5,205 nucleotides of DNA, taken from Roseateles_C aquae (lineage in GTDB: Bacteria > Pseudomonadota > Gammaproteobacteria > Burkholderiales > Burkholderiaceae_C). The notes below the pieces were generated by a model. That model did not search any database. It worked only from the letters and a program-made list of their open reading frames with translations, and had not been told where the DNA came from. Below, in pieces: positions 1-5,205 of this stretch (position 1 is its first letter; each line of letters starts with the position of its first letter). The position numbers and the translations under genes were made by a program. The stretch is taken from contig NZ_JAVXZY010000022.1 of NCBI RefSeq assembly GCF_032337115.1, positions 1 to 5,205 on the forward strand, read 5' to 3'.

Positions 1-288
1 GCCGCCGGCCTTGAGCACCGCAAGCATCGCCACTATCAGCTCGACGCTGCGCGGCAGGCAGATCGCCACCAGCGCCTGCGCCTTCACCCCGCGCGCCACC
101 AGCGCATGGGCCAGCGCGTTGGCCCGGCCGTTGAGCTCGGCGTAGTCAAGCTCAACACCATTGAACGCGATGGCCAGTGCGTTCGGCCGCTGCGCCACCT
201 GCGCCTCGAACAACTGCTGCAGCGCCGCCTCGCTCGGGAACGGCCGCGCCGTTTCGTTGAAGGTCCCGATCAGCTCGTTCCGTTCGCG
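1..288 (-). other. A2 adenylation domain, N-terminal part only
   Basis: From about residue 1640 (ERNELIGTFNETA) the sequence enters a second adenylation domain. LQQLFEAQVAQRPNALAI and LDYAELN (A1 core) are followed by VAICLPRSVELIVAMLAVLKAGG, which stops within the A2 core motif at base 1. The A3-A10 motifs and the whole specificity pocket lie outside the window, so the substrate cannot be predicted. Its alanine codons are much more GCG-biased than those of the C2 domain before it. Confidence 0.93.
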
Positions 289-3200
289 CTCGGGCAGGAT
301 GTGCACACCGCCCATCAGCGTTTCCTCAGCGCCTGCACAGGCTTGCGCGAGACCGATCACGGCCTGTTCGAAGTAGCCCAGAAGTCGTTCGGGCGGTACA
401 GAGGTCGACTGCACGCTCAGGATGAAGCCGTCACCGATATCGTCAACGGCAGCGCTGAACGGATAGTTCGTTCTCTCCTCGCTTGCAAGTTGATGAACCT
501 GCCCCCAAGCGATGTCCTTGGCACTGTCTGCACTTTGCTCGCTGTGCCGGAAGTTGAACATCGTGGTGAACAAAGGCAGGCCCGGCGCTAGCCCCGCGCA
601 CTGCTGTGCCAAGGCGAGCGAGGCCTGCTCATGAGCGAGCACACCGCTGAGCTGAGCATAGGTCGCGTCGATCGAAGCACGCACGGTGCTCGCGGCGTCG
701 AGACGCACACAGATCGGCAGCGTGTTGATGAACATACCAACGGCCTGGCCAATGCCGGCGCTCGCACGCATGCGGCCCGACAGCACGGTGCCGAACACGA
801 CACGATCCTGACCGGTGCAGGCGGCGAGCACCCTGGCCCAGGCCAGATGGAAGAACACGGCAGGCGTCACGCCAAGCGCGCGCGATTCCGCCCGTATCTG
901 CGCTGACAATGCAGCCGGCAGCTGGCACAGCGACTGCGCCATCGCTTCGCCACTGCCATAGGTGTCCAGGACACCGAAAGGCGCCGTCGGCTCTGTCACA
1001 TCACCGAGCTGCTCGGCAAACCAGCGCCGATGCTCGGCCGCAGAGACCTGCCGGCTTTGAGCGATGTAGTCGCGAATCGACAGCGGCGCGGGCAGCTGCT
1101 CGCCGCGGCCCTGCATGATCACTTGCATCTCGCCCATCATGTACTCGAGCGCCACATGATCCGAGACCAGGTGGTGATTGAGCACCGCGAGCAGCCAGCG
1201 ACCTTGCGGCGCGTCTTCGATCAAATGCACCGCCGCCAAGGGCGCGCGCCGCAAGTCCAGCCGCAGATGGCGCGGATCGGTCGCGGCTTGCAATTGCTGC
1301 AGCGCGTCCAGTCCAGCCTCAGGCTTCAGTTCCTGCACGGGCAAGACCGCATGACGGAAAACCACCTGCACTGGCTCGGCAAGACCTTCCCAAAAGACGC
1401 CGCAGCGAAGGCTTTCGTGGCGAGCAATGACCTGATCTAGCGCCGCGACAAACGCCTCCACATCGGCGCGGCTCGCGCAGGCGACGATTTTGCGGGTCAA
1501 GTAGGGATCGCCATGCTCCTCCAGCAGGTGGTGGAACAGAATGCCCTCCTGCAAAGGGGCAAGCGGGTAGATGTCCTCGATATTGGCTGCGCCGCCTTCG
1601 ACACCTGCGACGATTGCGTCGATCTGCGGTTGGGTCAATGCCACCATCGTGAGCATGTCGGGTGAGATCTGCTCACACCCGGCCGGGATGCGCGCAGCCT
1701 GAGTGATCACCACTTCGTCGACGGCCTTCGCCTGAGCCGCCAATGCCGCCACAGTGCCGGCCATGAACACCGCCTGCACCTCCAGATGCCAGCGGCGCGC
1801 ACGCAGACGTTCAACCATCTCGATCACCAGCAAGGAGTGACCGCCCAACTCGAAGAAACGGTCCTGCCGGCCGACACGATCGAGCTTCAGCAATTCAGCC
1901 CATACTGCAGCGATGGCGGTCTCGGCCTCGCCCTGTGGCGCCTCGAACGCACGAGCAAGCCCGGCCGAGGCCTCGGGCGCAGGCAGAGCAGCACGGTCAA
2001 GCTTGCCACTCGCATTCAGTGCAAAGGCGTCGAGTCGAACGAAAGCGCTGGGCACCATGTACTCGGGCAGATCGCGCGCCAGTTGCTGCCGAACGGCAGC
2101 CATGTCGAGGCTGGCGTCGGCGCCCACATAGGCCACCAGGCGCGGCTCCCGTCCATCATCAGCCCGCGCAAGCACAACGGCTTCGCGCACGCCGGCGCAG
2201 CCCATCAGCCGCGCCTCGATCTCGCCAAGTTCAATCCGGAAGCCACGAATCTTGACTTGGAAATCATTGCGCCCCAGGTACTCGATCGTTCCATCCGGAC
2301 GCCAGCGCCCGAGGTCGCCAGTCTTGTACATCCGGGCCGCACCATCGCTGCCGCGCCCAAACTCGGCCGCGAAGGGATCGCGCAAGAAGCGCTCCGCCGT
2401 CAGCTCTGGCCGGTTGAGATAGCCTTGCCCAACCTGGGTACCACCGATGTAGATCTCTCCGGCAACACCCAAGGGTACCGGTTGCAATTCGGCATCAAGG
2501 ATGTAGACCCGGGAATTGGCCAATGGTCGCCCGATCGGCACCTCGGCGCCTTCGAACTGCACGCCGCGCCCGAGTTGGAAGGCGATGCAGTTGACGGTTG
2601 CTTCGGTCGGACCGTAGCAGTTTGCCCAGCTGCTGTTTCGCGTGGCGGGATGACCGAGCCACTGGCGAAGGTGGTACGCCTTGGCCGCCTCGCCGCCGAC
2701 GACGATAGAGCGCGGCATCTGGGCCGGGACACAGCGCCCCGCGGCCAGCTCATGCGCCCATTGATGCCAGAACGCCGTCGGCAGGTCGGCGATGGTGATT
2801 CGCTCCTCGCCGAGCAAAGCCGCGAACGCAGCATCCGGAAGGCTCACAGCTTCGGGGCGCAGCACCAGCGTGGCGCCATGGCACAGTGCAAGGAAGATTT
2901 CGGCGACCGAAGCGTCGAAGCCGAAGGAGGCAAACTGCAGGACGCGATCGGTCTCGTTCAGGCCATGCAGGCCGGCTTGCACGGCGATCAGATTGACGAC
3001 ATTCGCGTGCGTGATCGCCACCCCCTTGGGCAGACCGGTCGAGCCGGAGGTATAGATCACGTAGGCCAGCTGATGCGGGTCGCGGACGCGCCTGCTGTGA
3101 TCGACCGTGATTTCCGCCCATTGGCGTGCATCGCGTTCAAGGTGGACGAGGTGTATGCCGTCTAGGTCAGCGGTCGCAGCCAGCGCCTGTGCGCCGCCAT

Positions 3201-5205
3201 CGTCGACGAGCACGAGCGCCGCTGCGCTGTCGCGCAGCACATGCGCGAGTCGCTCGGCCGGGTAATTCACGTCGAGCGGCACGTAGGCGGCACCGGCCTT
3301 GAGCACGGCCAGCATGGCGACGAGCTGCGGCACGCCGCGCCGCGCGCAAATCGCCACACGCTGCCCAGTCGCAGCGCCCTTGCCAGCCAGCCAGGCGGCC
3401 AGCCGGCTGCTGGCCGCATCAAGCTCTCCATAGCTGATGCTCAGGCCTTCATGGCGCACTGCATCGGTGGCAGGCCGGCGCCTGGCATGGCGTTCGAACA
3501 GCTCGTGCACCAGCACATCTTGCTCAAACTCGACGACGCTATCGTTAAAGCCAACGAGCAGCGCGTGACGCTCCTCAGCGCTGAGCAGGTTCACGCGATT
3601 CACCGTCTGCGTCTCATCGTCGACCATGGCGCACAGGACGCGCTCAAAACTCGCCAGCCAACGACGCACCGTCGCCTCGTCAAACAAGGCGGTCGAATAC
3701 TCGATCGAAGCGCCGAGCGCGTTCTCGGCCTCGGTGACGGTCAGCGAGATATCAAACTGCGTCGTGAGCTGCGGCTGCGCGAGCATCGCCAGCTCGAGGC
3801 CGGCGAGCGCCAGTGTCTCGGCGGCGGCGCCTCCCTGATTCAGCGTCAGCATGGTCTGAAACAGTGGGCTATGGCCAAGGCTGCGCTGCGGCTTGACGGC
3901 ATCCACGACCTGTTCAAAGGGCAGATCCTGATGCGCATAGGCATCCAGCGTCTCCTGCCTGACCGCAGCCAGCAGCCCGGCCACGGTCTGCGCCTCGCCG
4001 ACGCTGACGCGCAGTGCCAGCGTGTTGGCAAAGAAACCGATCAGGGCTTCGGTCTCTCCGCGCTGGCGATTGGCAATCGGACTGCCGATCACCACCTCGG
4101 CCTGGCCAGAAAGTCGCGACATCAGCAGCGCCCAGGCGGCCAGCAAGGTCATATAGAGCGTCACGCCGTGGCGTTTGCCCAGCGCGTTCAGCCGCTGCGT
4201 CAACTCGGCGTCAAGCAAGAAGCTGATCGTCGCACCGGCATGGCTTTGCTGTGCCGGGCGTGGTCGATCGGTAGGCAGCGCCAGCAGTTCGGGCGCACCT
4301 GACAAGCGGCCCTTCCAGTAGTCAAGTTGCGCCTGCAGGCGCTCGCCCTGCAGCCAGTGGCGCTGCCAGGCCGCGTAGTCGGCATACTGGATCGCTAGCG
4401 GGGGTAGCGGATCGTCCTGCCCGGCGCTGAAGGCCGCATAGAGTTGCGTTACTTCACGCACCAGCACGCCTAGCGACCAGCCATCCGAGATGATGTGGTG
4501 CTGATTGATCAACAGCACATGCTCAGTTTCGGCCACTCTGAGCAGCAGCCCTCGGATCAGAGGCCCGGCTGACAGATCGAAGTCAGCGGCAAAAAAGGCC
4601 GCCTGTTGAGCGGCAAGATCGCTGGCATCGGCCTCGACGAGCGCGAAGCCGGCAGCGGGCTCGCCGGCGTCATCAGCATCGGCGATCAACTGCATCGGCT
4701 GGCCATCGCTCAGCACAAAGCGGGTGCGCAGGATCTCGTGGCGCGCAACGATGCGGTCAAGCGTCGCCTTCAAAGCGCTGCGGTCGAGCGGGCCGCTGAG
4801 CCGCAATGCAGCCGGCATGTGGTACGCGGCGCTGGCAGCACGGTCGAGACGATCGAGGAACCATAGACGCTGTTGCGACCAAGACAGCGGTAGCAGCAAT
4901 TCGTTCGCCGCCTGCCGGCTTCGATCCACCCGCGTGATCGCCATTTCGGCGCTGCGCTCGCCCGCGCCAATCAATGCCGCGTAGTCGGCCAGCACGGGTT
5001 CGGTGAACAGGCTGCGCAGCGGCACCTCGACGCCAAAGCGCTCGCGCACGCGGGAGCCCAACTGGACGGCCAGCAACGAATGGCCGCCGAGCTCGAAGAA
5101 GTTGTCGCGACGGCCGATGCGCTGCAGCTTGAGCAACTCGCCCCAGATCGCTGCCAGCGTCTGCTCGACCTCGCCCTGCGGCGCCTCGTACGCACGTGCC
5201 GCCAC
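1..5205 (-). CDS. Nonribosomal peptide synthetase, internal fragment (PCP-C-A-PCP-C(dual E/C)-A), open at both ends
   Basis: This multimodular enzyme builds a peptide on carrier-protein thioesters in the cytoplasm, without a ribosome. The minus-strand frame starting at base 5205 is open for all 1735 codons. It holds, in order, PCP1 (GGHSLL, Ser43), C1 (HHIISDG, 236-242), A1 (YTSGSTGLPKG 718-728, CYGPTEAT 863-870, TGDL 962-965, NASGKLDR with Lys1068), PCP2 (GGHSLL, Ser1124), C2 (HHLLEEHGD 1225-1233, HHLVSDH 1344-1350) and the N-terminus of another A domain. The first codon is GTG, but it falls between an upstream A domain and PCP1, so it is not the start. No thioesterase, separate epimerase, methyltransferase or cyclization domain lies in the window. 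The peptide product cannot be named from this piece. Identification as an NRPS is near certain; the overall pathway is unknown. Confidence 0.98.
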   Translation of the reverse strand, partial: MAARAYEAPQGEVEQTLAAIWGELLKLQRIGRRDNFFELGGHSLLAVQLGSRVRERFGVEVPLRSLFTEPVLADYAALIGAGERSAEMAITRVDRSRQAANELLLPLSWSQQRLWFLDRLDRAASAAYHMPAALRLSGPLDRSALKATLDRIVARHEILRTRFVLSDGQPMQLIADADDAGEPAAGFALVEADASDLAAQQAAFFAADFDLSAGPLIRGLLLRVAETEHVLLINQHHIISDGWSLGVLVREVTQLYAAFSAGQDDPLPPLAIQYADYAAWQRHWLQGERLQAQLDYWKGRLSGAPELLALPTDRPRPAQQSHAGATISFLLDAELTQRLNALGKRHGVTLYMTLLAAWALLMSRLSGQAEVVIGSPIANRQRGETEALIGFFANTLALRVSVGEAQTVAGLLAAVRQETLDAYAHQDLPFEQVVDAVKPQRSLGHSPLFQTMLTLNQGGAAAETLALAGLELAMLAQPQLTTQFDISLTVTEAENALGASIEYSTALFDEATVRRWLASFERVLCAMVDDETQTVNRVNLLSAEERHALLVGFNDSVVEFEQDVLVHELFERHARRRPATDAVRHEGLSISYGELDAASSRLAAWLAGKGAATGQRVAICARRGVPQLVAMLAVLKAGAAYVPLDVNYPAERLAHVLRDSAAALVLVDDGGAQALAATADLDGIHLVHLERDARQWAEITVDHSRRVRDPHQLAYVIYTSGSTGLPKGVAITHANVVNLIAVQAGLHGLNETDRVLQFASFGFDASVAEIFLALCHGATLVLRPEAVSLPDAAFAALLGEERITIADLPTAFWHQWAHELAAGRCVPAQMPRSIVVGGEAAKAYHLRQWLGHPATRNSSWANCYGPTEATVNCIAFQLGRGVQFEGAEVPIGRPLANSRVYILDAELQPVPLGVAGEIYIGGTQVGQGYLNRPELTAERFLRDPFAAEFGRGSDGAARMYKTGDLGRWRPDGTIEYLGRNDFQVKIRGFRIELGEIEARLMGCAGVREAVVLARADDGREPRLVAYVGADASLDMAAVRQQLARDLPEYMVPSAFVRLDAFALNASGKLDRAALPAPEASAGLARAFEAPQGEAETAIAAVWAELLKLDRVGRQDRFFELGGHSLLVIEMVERLRARRWHLEVQAVFMAGTVAALAAQAKAVDEVVITQAARIPAGCEQISPDMLTMVALTQPQIDAIVAGVEGGAANIEDIYPLAPLQEGILFHHLLEEHGDPYLTRKIVACASRADVEAFVAALDQVIARHESLRCGVFWEGLAEPVQVVFRHAVLPVQELKPEAGLDALQQLQAATDPRHLRLDLRRAPLAAVHLIEDAPQGRWLLAVLNHHLVSDHVALEYMMGEMQVIMQGRGEQLPAPLSIRDYIAQSRQVSAAEHRRWFAEQLGDVTEPTAPFGVLDTYGSGEAMAQSLCQLPAALSAQIRAESRALGVTPAVFFHLAWARVLAACTGQDRVVFGTVLSGRMRASAGIGQAVGMFINTLPICVRLDAASTVRASIDATYAQLSGVLAHEQASLALAQQCAGLAPGLPLFTTMFNFRHSEQSADSAKDIAWGQVHQLASEERTNYPFSAAVDDIGDGFILSVQSTSVPPERLLGYFEQAVIGLAQACAGAEETLMGGVHILPERERNELIGTFNETARPFPSEAALQQLFEAQVAQRPNALAIAFNGVELDYAELNGRANALAHALVARGVKAQALVAICLPRSVELIVAMLAVLKAGG
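1156..1176 (-). other. C2 active-site motif HHLVSDH (Gly replaced by His)
   Basis: Residues 1344-1350 correspond to the HHxxxDG catalytic motif of condensation domains. The general-base position His1345 and the structural Asp1349 are present; the final Gly is His1350. I recall HHxxxDH in related dual-type domains, so loss of activity is not implied, but I could not confirm this by search. Confidence 0.85.
1507..1533 (-). other. Dual E/C second histidine motif HHLLEEHGD
   Basis: Residues 1225-1233 of the protein match HH[I/L]xxxxGD exactly, a motif found near the N-terminus of dual epimerization/condensation domains in addition to the ordinary HHxxxDG site. It is absent from C1, where the equivalent region reads QQRLWFLDRL. 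Confidence 0.85.
1582..1731 (-). other. PCP2-C2 linker
   Basis: Residues about 1159-1208 form a longer than usual linker. It includes ARIPAGCEQISPDMLTMV, LTQPQIDAIVAGVEGG and AANIEDIYPL leading into C2. From memory, linkers of this form (IPxGCxxITPxMLxLVxLTQxEIDxIV) sit before the dual-type C domains of proteobacterial NRPSs, and the LTQ...IDxIV segment resembles the N-terminal helix of E-like domains. The function as a docking or positioning element is inferred. Confidence 0.7.
1732..1935 (-). other. PCP2 (thiolation) domain
   Basis: This carrier domain spans about residues 1091-1158. RFFELGGHSLL contains Ser1124 (codon 1834-1836), the phosphopantetheine attachment site. The following helix differs from PCP1: it reads ERLRARRWHLEVQAVF, lacking the VPLRSLF-type segment. 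PCPs placed before epimerizing or dual E/C domains often have this kind of sequence (RxxGLxxDVRxLF), which fits the C2 domain downstream. It holds the residue loaded by A1. Confidence 0.95.
1966..3567 (-). other. A1 adenylation domain, complete; substrate uncertain
   Basis: This domain spans about residues 547-1080. It activates an amino acid as its aminoacyl-AMP and loads it on PCP2. All ten core motifs are recognisable: ISYGELD (A1), LKAGAAYVPLD 635-645 (A2), YTSGSTGLPKG 718-728 (A3), FDASVAEIF (A4), CYGPTEAT 863-870 (A5), GEIYIGGTQVGQGYLNRPE (A6), YKTGDLGRWRPDG (A7), KIRGFRIELGEIE 985-997 (A8), LPEYMVPS 1046-1053 (A9) and NASGKLDRAALP with Lys1068 (A10). Aligning by eye to GrsA, the pocket residues are Asp764, Ala765, Ala768, Asp807, Val835, Gly837, Cys863, Val871, Asn872 and Lys1068, that is DAADVGCVNK. 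Asp764 should bind the substrate amino group. An Asp at the 278 position recalls codes for polar or basic side chains such as Arg or Gln/Glu, but I recognise no exact match. Confidence 0.95.
3571..4896 (-). other. C1 condensation domain, probably LCL type
   Basis: This domain spans about residues 104-545, a normal C-domain length of ~440. It catalyses amide bond formation between the chain on PCP1 and the aminoacyl group on PCP2. Visible motifs in order are PLSWSQQRLWFLDRL (C1 core; Ser108 lies in it), RHEILRTRF (C2 core), HHIISDGWS at 236-242 with the catalytic second His237 and Asp241 (C3 core), YADYAAWQR (C4), IGFFANTLALR from residue 389 (C5) and HQDLPFEQVVD from 425 (C6). All key residues are present, so it should be active. 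There is no E domain upstream in view and no N-terminal HHxxxxxGD motif, which favours an L-configured donor. The LCL versus DCL assignment is inferred by eye and would need a phylogeny. Confidence 0.92.
4969..5178 (-). other. PCP1 (thiolation) domain of the upstream module
   Basis: This carrier domain spans about residues 10-79. The motif DNFFELGGHSLL carries Ser43 (codon 5077-5079), the serine expected to receive the phosphopantetheine arm. The helix after it (AVQLGSRVRERFGVEVPLRS) and the LFTEPVLADYAAL end are typical of PCPs that feed an LCL condensation domain. The first ~9 residues (VAARAYEAP) are the linker that normally follows A10 of an A domain, so the preceding A domain lies just beyond base 5205. 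Over residues 7-43 it matches PCP2 at 27 of 37 positions. Confidence 0.95.

Larger units (their letters stand above)
301..1581 (-). other. C2 condensation domain with dual epimerization/condensation (E/C) signature
   Basis: This domain spans about residues 1209-1635. It opens with IYPLAPLQEGILF followed by HHLLEEHGD at 1225-1233 (bases 1507-1533). That fits the N-terminal HH[I/L]xxxxGD motif known for dual E/C domains such as those of arthrofactin synthetase. Such domains epimerize the upstream L-residue and then condense it with the next one, so the A1 residue is predicted to be D in the product. The main active-site motif is HHLVSDH at 1344-1350: the second His1345 and Asp1349 are kept, but the usual Gly is His1350. 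Later parts (GMFINTLPICVRL, AHEQASLALAQQC, LFTTMFNFRHS, NYPFSAAVDDIGDGF) also fit this subfamily and replace the HQDLPFEQ motif of C1. Dual function is inferred from motifs, not shown. Confidence 0.88.

Noticed and set aside
106..1440. Plus-strand open frames at 106-591 and 1030-1440
   Set aside because: Both are antisense shadows of C2 and A2, with no motif or ribosome binding site that supports them.
1582..1731. Possible small separate domain between PCP2 and C2
   Set aside because: The ~50 residues are too short for an E, MT or other catalytic domain and fit the linker known before dual-type C domains.
2400..2834. Minus-strand open frames in other frames (for example 2400-2834, 2750-3121, 4971-5195)
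   Set aside because: They overlap the NRPS frame, which carries all the conserved motifs; the alternative frames are Arg/Ser/Pro-rich shadows.
1786..3165. Plus-strand open frame of 459 codons
   Set aside because: It lies wholly antisense to the A1 domain and PCP2, shows no recognisable domain, and its composition (rich in Arg, His, Gln, Ala) is what the complement of a GC-rich coding frame gives.
3241..4302. Plus-strand open frame of 353 codons
   Set aside because: Antisense to C1 and the start of A1, whose motifs read cleanly on the minus strand. The translated sequence resembles no family I know.
5203..5205. GTG as the first codon of the minus-strand frame, a possible start
   Set aside because: It sits in the A-to-PCP linker (VAARAYEAPQGE), so the protein almost certainly continues upstream into an A domain. 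It is a valine codon at the window edge.
1..5205. CRISPR arrays, tRNA or rRNA genes, insertion sequences, promoters, terminators
   Set aside because: The whole window is coding, and I saw no short regular repeats, inverted-repeat ends or conserved RNA sequences. GC-rich hairpins expected by chance inside the gene were not counted as terminators.

Overview
The window is the interior of one very large nonribosomal peptide synthetase (NRPS) gene on the minus strand. Reading the minus strand from base 5205 to base 1 in the frame that starts at 5205, all 1735 codons are open, with no stop, no start that fits the domain layout, and no intergenic DNA. Residue numbers below count from that first codon, so residue 1 is the codon at 5205-5203. 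Both ends of the gene lie outside the window.

The order of domains along the protein is: tail of an upstream adenylation (A) domain; carrier protein PCP1 (about residues 10-79); condensation domain C1, LCL-like (104-545); complete adenylation domain A1 (547-1080); carrier protein PCP2 (1091-1158); a linker; condensation domain C2 with the dual epimerization/condensation (E/C) signature (1209-1635); and the first ~95 residues of a further adenylation domain, A2, cut at its A2 core motif. This is one full elongation module (C1-A1-PCP2) flanked by the end of the previous module and the start of the next.

By the usual assembly-line logic, C1 joins the upstream chain on PCP1 to the amino acid that A1 loads on PCP2. 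C2 would then epimerize that residue to the D form and join it to the residue selected by A2. The A1 specificity residues read D-A-A-D-V-G-C-V-N-K, which I cannot match with confidence to one substrate. The Asp at the position equivalent to GrsA 278 leans toward a polar or basic side chain.

The DNA is GC-rich, with many GCG, CTG, GTG and CGC codons. The E/C-type C domain and its linker resemble those of proteobacterial lipopeptide and siderophore synthetases (Pseudomonas, Burkholderia, Ralstonia and relatives). A beta- or gammaproteobacterium is the likely host, but this is inference. No RNA gene, mobile element, CRISPR, promoter or terminator was seen. The long plus-strand open frames are antisense shadows of the NRPS.
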